Positions 8,449-16,039 of a DNA stretch of 64,000 nt are shown in pieces. Source of the stretch: an uncultured Clostridia bacterium (GTDB lineage: Bacteria; Bacillota; Clostridia; TANB77; CAG-508); contig CANRAW010000001.1 of the NCBI GenBank assembly GCA_947628715.1, positions 1 through 64,000 of the forward strand. The letters run 5' to 3'. The notes beneath the pieces were generated by a model, which did no database searches, was not told where the DNA came from, and worked only from the letters and a program-made list of their open reading frames with translations. Made by a program: the position numbers and the translations under genes. Positions within the stretch are counted from its first letter, which is position 1. Each line of letters opens with the position of its first letter.

Positions 8449-8498
8449 CCGGCTTATAATCTTTTAACAATAATTGTTAATTATTATGATAAGCCGGC
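8449..8498. terminator. Long GC-capped hairpin
   Basis: GCCGGCTTAT and ATAAGCCGGC arms around an internal AACAATAATTGTT palindrome, just beyond the stop of 8513..9202. It carries the dispersed GCCGGC word; a terminator role is plausible but there is no long T run. Confidence 0.5.
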
Positions 8499-8512
8499 AC
8501 AACATATTTTAT

Positions 8513-9202
8513 TTATCTTACTGCATAGGGATAGTTAATTTTAATTGCTAAATCGTTTAACTCTTTCCATGCGTTTTTGTTTTCCCATTTAATTTTCTTT
8601 TTTGCTCTGAACGCATTCATTAAAATTTTATATTCAGCAAATACGTCCTCAATTGCTATATGTTTTTCTTTGAAATCTTGATTATTAAACAAATATCTGT
8701 AAATTGTTTCAACAGTTGTACTAACATAACCCCCTCTTGTAACATAATTATTTTGATAACAATAGTCAATATATTTTCTCTTCAAAAGTTTTGTTTGTAA
8801 AATTGCCAACTTAATATCCCTAAAAACAATTGACAAATCCTCAAACTCTGTTGTAAAAATTTTTTTCAACATTGCTTTATCAAATCCATTATTAAAACTA
8901 TACAAATATTTTATCTTAAACTCTTTCAAATCGTTACAAAATTTATTCTTAAATTCCAAAGTTGAAACAATTTCCCACGTTCGACAAATTTCTAACTTTT
9001 CAGAATCATCTATTATTAAATCAATTTTTTTATCAACATTAGGATTTCGCCTATAAGTTAAGAGATTTGACAGTATACAGAAAGATTCTTTTTTATAAAT
9101 CTTTCCGTATTTGTCGCAAATTATATAACCTATATCATAAGGTAAATTTGTTGACTTTCCCTCAATATCGATTATCATAAATTTTTTAACTCCTGTATTC
9201 AT
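8513..9202 (-). CDS. DnaQ-like (DEDD) 3'-5' exonuclease
   Basis: 229 residues with an RNase H-fold exonuclease pattern. Motif I is MIIDIEG followed by DIGYIICDKYGKI (residues 9-33). Motif II lies in YSFNNGFDKAML (about 100-112). Motif III lies in HIAIEDVFAEYKIL (about 183-196). D and E of DIE, D of GFD and H...D of the last motif are the expected metal ligands. Such enzymes trim DNA or RNA 3' ends; here it stands alone, without a polymerase next to it. It appears to end the operon that starts at the promoter 10220..10248. TAA stop. Confidence 0.7.
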   Translation of the reverse strand: MNTGVKKFMIIDIEGKSTNLPYDIGYIICDKYGKIYKKESFCILSNLLTYRRNPNVDKKIDLIIDDSEKLEICRTWEIVSTLEFKNKFCNDLKEFKIKYLYSFNNGFDKAMLKKIFTTEFEDLSIVFRDIKLAILQTKLLKRKYIDYCYQNNYVTRGGYVSTTVETIYRYLFNNQDFKEKHIAIEDVFAEYKILMNAFRAKKKIKWENKNAWKELNDLAIKINYPYAVR

Positions 9203-9258
9203 AATACATTTTCCTTTCTTAGTTAGAAATTTTAAGGTTTTACTTTTTTATTTTAATT

Positions 9259-9459
9259 TTAACCTATATAGTCATAAGATAAACCATAATACCACATTTC
9301 GTAAAAAGGTATTTCAAAAGGAGGTTTATTAAAAACCTTTCTAATTTCCTGCTCCACTTCGTTAAAAAGATAACTTTCAAAGAGTTTATACCAAACGGTT
9401 ATATTATATTTTTTAGCTATCTCCCAGAAAATTTCATTAAAGATTTTAATATTATTCAT
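9259..9459 (-). CDS. Small unknown early protein
   Basis: 66 residues, helical and aromatic-rich (IFWEIAKKYNITVWYKLFES...). Conserved leader directly upstream but no promoter of its own, so read from 10220..10248. Unknown function. TAA stop. Confidence 0.55.
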   Translation of the reverse strand: MNNIKIFNEIFWEIAKKYNITVWYKLFESYLFNEVEQEIRKVFNKPPFEIPFYEMWYYGLSYDYIG

Positions 9460-9521
9460 ATTTAACTCTCTTTCTCCCCGATATGCCGTTAGGTCAGCAT
9501 TTTAATTTATTTTTCTTCTAA

Positions 9522-9848
9522 TTATCTAATTTCTAAATCTTGCACAAAATCATCACCATATTTCAAAGCAACAAAATAAACTTTTTCGTTTTTCTTAAAT
9601 TTATAATCTATATCTTCTCCAGTTATGTATTTATCTTTTACAAAGGCTTTCTGATATTTTATGAAATCTTTTTCCCAACTATTTTTTATGGGCAAAATTG
9701 ATTTAACATAATCTGCAAAGATAGAAGTTTTAACTATTTCAGAAACACTATTAGGTATATCAGTTGTTGATATTATAGAGCTTATTTGCACTCTATCGTC
9801 ACAATAACAAACATATCCTGATACAAGAGTATAAGTTTTAGTATTCAT
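9522..9848 (-). CDS. Unknown early protein, family B
   Basis: 108 residues, paralogue of the C-terminal half of 2053..2580. Shared blocks in order are EIVKT, DYVK..LPI, KDF.KYQ.AF, YITGEDIDYKF and EKVYFVALKYGD. Leader present, no separate promoter. Unknown function. Confidence 0.6.
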   Translation of the reverse strand: MNTKTYTLVSGYVCYCDDRVQISSIISTTDIPNSVSEIVKTSIFADYVKSILPIKNSWEKDFIKYQKAFVKDKYITGEDIDYKFKKNEKVYFVALKYGDDFVQDLEIR

Positions 9849-9896
9849 ATTTAACCTCTTTCTCTCCGTATTGCCGTTAAGTCAGCATTTATTTTG

Positions 9897-10136
9897 TTAA
9901 ACGTCTATTCTTTTATTGTTTACAATTAGTGTAGTTACTACACCATAAGCAAGCAAAAATGTTAATACATTTATCATACCATTTGTGGCTTTGCAGTGAA
10001 AAATAGTCATATTATCCTCTGGTATTTTAACTTTACTCAGGATTTTAATTTCGTCAGGGCAAACATTAAAAAGTTTACCAACGGTATTGAGAATAGTGCC
10101 AATGTTAGAAGATATAACTACGGTACATTCTTTCAT
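9897..10136 (-). CDS. Small unknown early protein, family A
   Basis: 79 residues, third member of family A (ECTVVISS strand, FHCKATNGMINVLTFLLAYG helix, TLIVNNKRIDV closing strand). First gene of a four-gene operon reaching to 8513, driven by 10220..10248. TAA stop. Confidence 0.6.
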   Translation of the reverse strand: MKECTVVISSNIGTILNTVGKLFNVCPDEIKILSKVKIPEDNMTIFHCKATNGMINVLTFLLAYGVVTTLIVNNKRIDV

Positions 10137-10219
10137 ATTTTTATCCTTTCTCTCCGTATAGCCGATAAGTCAGCATTTTTAATTTTATTTTCTTTCCTCT
10201 TTGCTTTCCCTATGCTCTT

Positions 10220-10248
10220 ATTATATCACAGCCTTTCCAAATTGTCAA
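10220..10248 (-). promoter_or_regulatory. Sigma-70 promoter
   Basis: TTGACA-17-TATAAT; drives the operon 9897..10136, 9522..9848, 9259..9459, 8513..9202. Confidence 0.85.
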
Positions 10249-10321
10249 GCCCTTTTCAAAAATTTTTTTCCTTTTAACCAAATCCTTTTTAGTTAGAATT
10301 ACTAACAAAATCGGAGCAGGC

Positions 10322-10702
10322 TTACCTTTTATTAAAAGATTCAGTATTTACATAAACATAATCATCATAATCAAGAAAGGCTAAATCATATTTTTTATCA
10401 GAATCCTTAATAAATTCTTTTACCATATCAACGAAAAGGTTTTTACTTTTTATATGTGCGGAGTGCTGAGAGTTTGCTAAAATATAAATACTAACAAGAT
10501 ACTGTTTTGCTCCGTTAATTACGTCAACTTGTTTATAGATTAAACTATTGTTAAAAAGTCTTGTTAATTTTTCTTCTGAAATTCTGTGTCTTTTTCCTAA
10601 TGTAAAAAGAAATTTAGGATAAATAGTTACACTATTAGCATTGTTAAAAATTATTGTGTTGTTAGTTACTCCGATTGAGTAAAACACTTCATAAACAGTC
10701 AT
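10322..10702 (-). CDS. Unknown early protein
   Basis: 126 residues, mixed alpha/beta, no recognised motif (MTVYEVFYSIGVTNN start, YDLAFLDYDDYVYVNTE near the end). Unlike its neighbours it lacks the conserved leader and uses AAGGAGG about 10 nt before the ATG. Promoter 10763..10791. TAA stop followed by a GGAGCAGGC word. Confidence 0.55.
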   Translation of the reverse strand: MTVYEVFYSIGVTNNTIIFNNANSVTIYPKFLFTLGKRHRISEEKLTRLFNNSLIYKQVDVINGAKQYLVSIYILANSQHSAHIKSKNLFVDMVKEFIKDSDKKYDLAFLDYDDYVYVNTESFNKR

Positions 10703-10762
10703 AACTTTTTCCTCCTTAATTATTTTTATTTTATCGTCCCTCTTGCTTTTCCCTATAGTCCT

Positions 10763-10791
10763 ATTATATCACAGCCTTTCCAAATTGTCAA
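10763..10791 (-). promoter_or_regulatory. Sigma-70 promoter
   Basis: TTGACA-17-TATAAT upstream of 10322..10702. Confidence 0.85.
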
Positions 10792-10820
10792 GCCCCTACA
10801 AGAAATTTTTTCCTTTTAAC

Positions 10821-10991
10821 TTACTCCGTCAACATTATAAACAAATTCCAGTCCGCATACTGTTTATAATTTTCATTAAACGGATTGTTGCAATTGTTTA
10901 TATTTATAAAAGAAAGTACAATCCAAATTGCAACAATAGTAAAAAGAATTGTAATAATAGAACGGATTAACTTAAAAAATTTTTTAGTCAA
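10821..10991 (-). CDS. Small single-span membrane protein
   Basis: 56 residues from a TTG start chosen because AGGAGG lies 8 nt upstream and because longer frames would begin inside the promoter. Short basic N-terminus (TKKFFKLIR), one membrane span (about residues 9-27, SIITILFTIVAIWIVLSF), then about 28 polar residues. Probably N-in. Function unknown; small membrane proteins in early phage regions often act on the host envelope (inference). Confidence 0.6.
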   Translation of the reverse strand: MTKKFFKLIRSIITILFTIVAIWIVLSFININNCNNPFNENYKQYADWNLFIMLTE

Positions 10992-11036
10992 TTCTTTTTC
11001 CTCCTTTTCGCTCCGTGGCGTTTTTGCTATGGTCTT

Positions 11037-11066
11037 ATTATACCACAGGCGAAAGCGATTTGTCAA
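11037..11066 (-). promoter_or_regulatory. Sigma-70 promoter
   Basis: TTGACA-18-TATAAT upstream of 10821..10991; last of the array promoters. Confidence 0.8.
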
Positions 11067-11654
11067 GAGGTTTTAGAAAAGTTTTTCTTTTTACAGTTAG
11101 ACGATACTAATAGGTAATAATTTATTTTATTATAATTTTTATTTAGTAAAAGATTTTTTAGTATAATGTCATAACTGTTGTGCCGGCTTATCGTTAATTA
11201 ACAATAAGAATTGAAGATTATTAAATAATTTAATTTAATTAGAGCAGGCAGATTTTGTTAAATAATTTAATTAAATTGGAGCAGGCAAGGTTAAGTTAAA
11301 AATTTAAATTAAATCGGTCCGTCTATCGGGGCAACGAGTTTCGGTGTAGAACGATACAACAAGGACGAAGTGCCGCCCCACCGATTAGACGTTGGTGAGC
11401 TGCGACTTGAAACGATTGGTGAGCTGCAAAAATCGGGGTGAGCTGCAAAGTGCTGTGAGCTGGGATTGAGGACGTTGTGAGCTGGAATTGTAAAGGTGGT
11501 GAGCTGCAATTGAACTGAGGGCGGCGGATTGTAGGATTGTAGTGAGCTGCAAAATTGGTTAAAAATTTTAATTAAAAAGGCTGTGAGCTGTAAAAATTTT
11601 TAATTTTTAAAAAGAAAATTTAATTATTAGAAAAAAATTTAATTAAAAAAAGAA
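11067..11654. repeat. GTGAGCTG repeat array, no gene
   Basis: No credible gene. From about 11290 the base composition turns locally GC-richer, and the 8-mer GTGAGCTG (often GTGAGCTGCAA) occurs about nine times between 11393 and 11592 at roughly 15-40 nt spacing. This looks like an iteron or protein-binding array. Two GGAGCAGGC words precede it. A 66-codon minus-strand frame over the array has no ribosome binding site and reads the repeats, so I do not call it. Confidence 0.6.
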
Positions 11655-11680
11655 AAAGGAGCAGAAAAGCCTGCTCCTTT
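11655..11680. terminator. Rho-independent terminator
   Basis: Perfect 10-bp stem AAAGGAGCAG/CTGCTCCTTT with a 6-nt loop and T-rich flanks on both sides; ends the transcript of 11759..12460. Confidence 0.8.
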
Positions 11681-11758
11681 TATTATTATTATTATTATAT
11701 TATTATATTAAAATATTTTTATATTATTCTTTTAAATTAAATCAAAAATAAATTAAAT

Positions 11759-12460
11759 TTATTCTTTTATCTCCCCTTTGTTTTCTTTATTCTCTTCATT
11801 TATACCCAACCATTCCTCAGAAGCTCTTTTATTAACTTCATAAACTTCTAATTGTTGTCCTCTCCATTGTCCATTTTCTAATTGTTTAGGCATTATTGTT
11901 CTAAATTTTATAATTCCTGCACCTTGCAATATTGTTAATATACATCTCATTCTATCATAATTTTCAGTGTGAGTAGTTGAATCACCAAAAGCGGCAAGAA
12001 TTTCTCTTGCAGAACAATAAAATGCTCGCTGTCCCTCCGATTGTGTTATTCTTTTCTTACTCAAAAGATAAGCATAAGTTTTTATAATTTCTTCTTTTTG
12101 TTTTTCTAATGGTAAACAAAGTAATTGAAAAACTGTTTCCCCATCTAATTCTTCAAAATCTCTATAATAAGGAATTTTATAGCATTTTTTCCCATTATAT
12201 ACACATTCAAAAATAATATTGTCATCTTTTAGTTTATTAAATCTTTTTGATACAGTCTATCTTGTTTTATGAATCATTATTCCTATTTTAGTATAATTGA
12301 TTTCTTCCTTATAAATATAGTTATGTTTCTCTTCTGGATTATAATGAGAATGAAGTAATAGCCAAGCATAGACATTGTCTGAGTAAACTAATTCTTTTAG
12401 AAAATAGTCCTCAGTTCTAAAGTTTATATGTTTGCGAATTGAAGCACTCAAAGTCAACAA
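11759..12460 (-). CDS. Winged-helix Rep-like protein with one in-frame TAG (module A)
   Basis: About 233 codons when the TAG at 12257..12259 is read; both halves are open and in the same frame. The TAG falls in the recognition helix of a winged HTH: INYTKIGIMIHKTR-[TAG]-TVSKRFNKLKDD. Glutamine would give TRQTVSKR, a common type of recognition-helix start. A second winged-helix segment follows (about residues 135-200, SAREILAAFGD...RMRCILTILQGAGII). Start is one of the TTG codons after AGGAGG at about 12451-12460. Iterons and the hairpin pair lie immediately upstream, as for 16040, 29219 and 60773. Likely an iteron-binding replication initiator or autoregulator. Confidence 0.7.
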
Positions 12461-12584
12461 CCTCCTTTTGTTCTTATTTCTATCTTTAAGTAGTAGAAAT
12501 TTTAATCACATACAATAAAAACGTTAAACATCTTGTTATCTCTTAACATTGTTAAAAATTCTACTAACGTTAACTTGTTAAAAA

Positions 12585-12682
12585 AACGGTACACGGTTGT
12601 TAAAAATCCGTTATACGGTTTGTTCGTTTTACTATACACGGTTGTTAAAAATCCGTTATACGGTTTGATAAAAATGCGGTAC
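12585..12682. repeat. Iterons of module A
   Basis: Two 32-nt near-identical direct repeats, 12590..12621 and 12635..12666, each containing ACACGG and CGTTATACGG, flanked by half copies with CGGTAC at both ends. They lie between the hairpin pair and the start of 11759..12460. Confidence 0.7.
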
Positions 12683-12693
12683 AATAGTTCTTG

Positions 12694-12750
12694 CTACTTT
12701 TCTTAGCCAAGAAAAGTAGCCAAAAGAAAGCTGTTCGCAGCTATCGCTGC
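12694..12750. repeat. Hairpin pair of module A
   Basis: First palindrome 12694..12719 (CTACTTTTCTT/AAGAAAAGTAG). After the conserved linker CCAAAAGAAAGCTGTTC a second short hairpin at 12737..12750 has stem GCAGC/GCTGC. The same pair occurs at 17073..17131, 30216..30273 and, with a changed first arm, 61683..61713. Confidence 0.7.
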
Positions 12751-13219
12751 TCACAATTTTTAATTCCTTATTATAAAAATTTTTTTCTTTAGAAAAAGAA
12801 ATTTCTCTTTTATTTTTTAAGCCCCTCTATTAAAAAATTTTTATAGCACCTCTATTAAAAATTTAACGATTTTCTTATAGTCCCCTTTTAAAATTTTAAC
12901 AACCCCTCTTTAAAAATTTTACCTAATAATTTTTGACTACTTTAATTAAAAATTTTTATAACCCCTATTAAATTTTTTCTTTATCGATTTCTTATTAAAT
13001 AGTACAAAAAATATGGAACGGGAATTGGTAATATCAATCACGGAATAGATTTTTTTGAAACACTATTTTTATTTTACAACGTCTAATTTTTTTCTCAATT
13101 CCAAGACTCCCTTTTCTCGTTATTTAACTTGTTTAATCTCGTCCACGCACAATAGAATTTGCTAACCCACCCTTTTATCGTTTAACATTTTCTTTTTCTT
13201 TTATTATATTATATAATTA

Positions 13220-14155
13220 TTATATTTTAATATTATTAACTTCTAACAAACAGTACCTTATATATTCCCCTAATTCTTTAGATTCTACTACTTCTTCCTT
13301 TAACTTAATTAAATTTAAACTACACAATAATTCTAAACATTTTCCAACTTCTTTATACAACTTATTATCTTTTATATTATAGTCTAATAGTTTTATTATT
13401 TTCTTTCTTGTAAATTTAAATTCTTTTTCTTTATTATATATTGTTTTAAGACATAGGTAAATTTTTATTAAGTCAACTCCTAATATAGTTTGATAGTTTA
13501 ATAGAACGGTTATTATTTCTTTATTAACTTTTATTATATTATCTTCTAATATTCTTATATAATAATAATTTATACTATCTATTATCAATTCTTTATTTAA
13601 CAATTGTTTAATTGTAGCATAGAATGTTGTACGACTTAGATTTAATAGTTTAGATATTGTTGATATATTTAAAGATTCCTTATTAAGATAGTAGTTATTT
13701 TTATCTTCATTATTTTTATTACAAATTGATAGGAGATAGTAATAGACTAACCATTGTTTTTTAGTTAAATTAAAATTTTGTTTATTATTTATTGGAGTTA
13801 GAACTATTATTTCTTTTTTAGAATTAGGATTATTGTTTTCTTTATTTATTATATTATTATTTAATAATATAATTTCTTTTCTTATATCCTCATTACAATT
13901 ATACTTTTTATTATACCCATTAGGCACTATTGTATTATACTTTATAATATAATAATCTTCCCAATAGGACAACTCTTCTTTATTAACCTCTTTTAAAATT
14001 TCAAAAGTAAAATTCTCTATCCCCTCTTTTCTAATTACTTCATCAATTAACTGTTTTCCATTACAATGTTCATCTAATCTTCGTCCACAATGGATTGATT
14101 GACCGATATAGGATTTATTATTTAGCTTATTTGTTATTTTATAAATACCTATCAT
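13220..14155 (-). CDS. GIY-YIG nuclease fused to a winged-helix domain
   Basis: 311 residues from the ATG with AAGGAAGTGATAATA upstream (three codons inside the longest frame). Residues 1-85 form a GIY-YIG nuclease domain: IGIYKITNKLNNKSYIGQS, then RRLDEHC, FTFEILKE and ELSYWEDYYI, with the arginine and the terminal glutamate in place. Residues 115-310 are two winged-helix-like segments (ISTISKLLNLSRTTFYATIK is the clearest HTH) resembling the Rep-like proteins nearby. A nuclease joined to a Rep-type DNA-binding domain suggests a site-specific nuclease or a mobile initiator gene. No in-frame TAG. Confidence 0.7.
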   Translation of the reverse strand: MIGIYKITNKLNNKSYIGQSIHCGRRLDEHCNGKQLIDEVIRKEGIENFTFEILKEVNKEELSYWEDYYIIKYNTIVPNGYNKKYNCNEDIRKEIILLNNNIINKENNNPNSKKEIIVLTPINNKQNFNLTKKQWLVYYYLLSICNKNNEDKNNYYLNKESLNISTISKLLNLSRTTFYATIKQLLNKELIIDSINYYYIRILEDNIIKVNKEIITVLLNYQTILGVDLIKIYLCLKTIYNKEKEFKFTRKKIIKLLDYNIKDNKLYKEVGKCLELLCSLNLIKLKEEVVESKELGEYIRYCLLEVNNIKI

Positions 14156-14179
14156 TATTATCACTTCCTTTTTTATTTT

Positions 14180-14208
14180 ATTATAGTATAATTTTTAGAG
14201 AAAAGCAA
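14180..14208 (-). promoter_or_regulatory. Sigma-70 promoter
   Basis: TTGCTT-17-TATAAT directly upstream of 13220..14155. Confidence 0.6.
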
Positions 14209-14227
14209 ATCGTTATTAAGATTTATT

Positions 14228-14289
14228 GTGCCGCCATCAAGTTATCTATAGTAATTGTTATTATAACTTAAAGACTGCGGCACAACAAT
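14228..14289. repeat. GC-rich half-palindrome pair
   Basis: TTGTGCCGC and GCGGCACAA arms separated by about 45 nt; a split copy of the dispersed TTGTGCCGGCACAA family. Confidence 0.5.
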
Positions 14290-14307
14290 TTTATTTTTAT
14301 AATAAAA

Positions 14308-14338
14308 AGAACTAACTCTTAAAAAGAATTAGTTCTTT
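14308..14338 (-). terminator. Rho-independent terminator
   Basis: AAGAACTAA/TTAGTTCTT arms followed by TTTTTATTAT on the minus strand; ends 14345..15175. Confidence 0.75.
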
Positions 14339-14344
14339 AAAATT

Positions 14345-15175
14345 TTAATTTTGTAAGTATTGCCAAAATTTACAAATATAGGTTCTAAAGTAGAAGTTAA
14401 TTTCGTAGGGCTATAATAATGAGTAAAAGAAATCGCTTGTATAGAAGTTGTTTTTTCCAAAATAAGTTGGAGCAATATAGTAGTCAAACTAATCTTTTGT
14501 ACAACATCTTACTTTACCAATTTCTCTACAACTATAGTAGTTATTACAATTGTAAACTGAGTAAACTTCATTATGGTAGATTGGGGATTTAATTGCTTCT
14601 TCAAAGGTTAAGGTTGAGGTTTTAAACCAATTAAAGGTTAGGATAAAGCTTATAAATAGAGCTTTGTTAAAGTTTAAATTTTGTTGACGGAGATTAAAGA
14701 GAATTTCTTTCCACTTAGGAAAATAGGTACTAACGAAATTAGAATTGTAAAATTCTTCGTTAGAGTTATTGTCTGAATCGGAGTTTCCTAAGTAAATGTG
14801 TTCTGTTGGATTTTCGATATGGTGAGGTTTAATTTGGTGGATTATTAGGTCGTTATCTTTCCAAACTCCAATTCGATTTTTATAAGGAGATAAGATTAGG
14901 TAGTCTTTTCCGTTATAGGAATAACGACAAGAGAGTTTATAGGACTTTGTTAAGGACTAAAGTTCTTTTTTTAAGTCTTTAAAACTATCAACGTTTAATT
15001 CCTTTATTAGGTTAATTGTTGTTGTTGAGTAAGGAGTTATCTTAACTCCAAATTTCTTACTACTATCAACAACCTCATCATCACCAATTTCATAGGGTTT
15101 ATCTTTAGCAACCAAATCACGAGTTACATTGTTGTAAAGGTCTTGTCTCTATACGGTATAGACGTAGTAGTTCAA
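14345..15175 (-). CDS. Unknown protein with four in-frame TAG codons
   Basis: 276 residues if TAG is read; the standard code breaks it into fragments. TAG codons at 15149, 14957, 14489 and 14411 (low coordinate) are all in one frame that ends at TAA. The start is TTG, five nt behind AAAGAGGTGA. Between the TAGs the composition is plainly protein-like, e.g. SCRYSYNGKDYLILSPYKNR, then PKWKEILFNLRQQNL. Aromatic-rich, no domain recognised. Follows 15327..15974 in the same direction. Confidence 0.75.
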
Positions 15176-15326
15176 TTTCTTCACCTCTTTTAATTTTACT
15201 AAGAGAGAATTTAAGTTACGATTTTCTTTTCACAACAATTTTTTATTCCAAAAGTAATTCTTTTACTTTTTTCTCTAAACTTTTAAACCCTCTCATAACT
15301 AAAGTAAATTTAATAGTAACTTCCTT
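15176..15326. other. Short intergenic stretch
   Basis: Contains at most a 17-26 codon frame (ending KVKELLLE) with a poor start; I do not call it. The AAAGAGGTGA ribosome binding site of 14345..15175 is at its left edge. Confidence 0.4.
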
Positions 15327-15974
15327 TTAATTTTCCCTTATATAGTTATAGTATAAATCCCTATCTTCAATTGGTATTTCCTTAATTAAGTCTTGCTATT
15401 TAATATCAGAAGAATAGAAATCAATTATAATATCGCTAATTTTCCAATTACAATTATCTTCAATAGCCTTATTGTGCCAACTATACTAAGGTTTACTTAG
15501 TTTAAAAATAGAACGTAGGTGTTGTGAAATTTTCAACTTAATATTTTTACTAACTCCAATATAACGTTTCTAATTAGGGAAAATTAGTAAGTAAACGCCT
15601 TTTAAATCAGGCAATATTTTAATTCTATTTTTAAGCTAAACCTCAATTGAATTACTATCTTGCTCAATAACCTTAATTTCCAATTGTTTAATCTCGTCTA
15701 AGGTTAAGTTTGTTCGCCGGCGGTAGGTTAGTATCGCTTTTGCGTTTTTGGAGATAGAGTCACCGCCTAATAGAAGTTCGTAGAAGAGATTATCGAGATT
15801 GTGTTGTGGGTTTGAGGTTAGAATTGTAAGAGTTTGATTGGGGAGGAATATCAGGATTTTGTAAGTTTTGAGAGGGTCTCGTTGTGGAGCAAGAGAATTG
15901 GCGTAGGCATGACGTTGGGCGATTAGGGCTTGTTGAGTTATGCGTAGTGGTTCGGGGATTATTGTAAAGCACAT
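15327..15974 (-). CDS. GIY-YIG nuclease-type protein with four in-frame TAG codons
   Basis: 215 residues with TAG read at 15636, 15570, 15486 and 15396, ending at TAA. Only readthrough reveals a GIY-YIG domain at about residues 120-185: KGVYLLIFPN-[TAG]-KRYIGVSKNI, then HLRSIFK and AIEDNCNWK. The second TAG sits inside the motif, three residues before YIG. The N-terminal 112 residues (MCFTIIPEPLRITQQALIAQ...) include a helix rich in glutamine and arginine and a LLLGGDSISKNAKAIL segment, perhaps a DNA-specificity region. Arginine in HLR is consistent with catalysis; the final glutamate is uncertain. Second GIY-YIG gene within 3 kb. Confidence 0.75.
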
Positions 15975-16013
15975 TTTATTTTTATCAGCTCCTTTTTTAT
16001 TTGATATTAAACT

Positions 16014-16032
16014 TGTTGTGCCGGCACAACAA
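16014..16032. repeat. Perfect TTGTTGTGCCGGCACAACAA palindrome
   Basis: Complete copy of the dispersed GC-rich palindrome between 15327..15974 and 16040..16882. Confidence 0.7.
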
Positions 16033-16039
16033 ACTAATT

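Larger units (their letters stand above)
12461..13219. other. Non-coding: module A iterons, hairpins, then repeats
   Basis: No gene. From the left: iteron region (12585..12682), hairpin pair (12694..12750), then from 12800 to 12990 several copies of the CCCCTATTAAA unit seen at 1..546, then an AT-rich tail after 13220..14155. A 60-codon frame over the iterons simply reads the repeat and is not a gene. Confidence 0.55.

Noticed and set aside
800..11066. Integron or CRISPR array
   Set aside because: The repeated blocks contain promoters and leaders, not attC-like sites or 30-nt repeats with unique 30-nt spacers, and no integrase or Cas gene is present in the window.
11309..11509. 66-codon minus-strand frame over the GTGAGCTG array
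   Set aside because: No ribosome binding site, composition unlike the neighbouring proteins, and it simply reads the DNA repeat.
12502..12684. 60-codon minus-strand frame with repeated PYNGFLTTVY
   Set aside because: It is only the translation of the module A iterons; there is no ribosome binding site, and the repeats and neighbouring hairpins explain the sequence.
15230..15310. Small gene of 17-26 codons ending KVKELLLE
   Set aside because: No convincing start codon or ribosome binding site; short enough to occur by chance.
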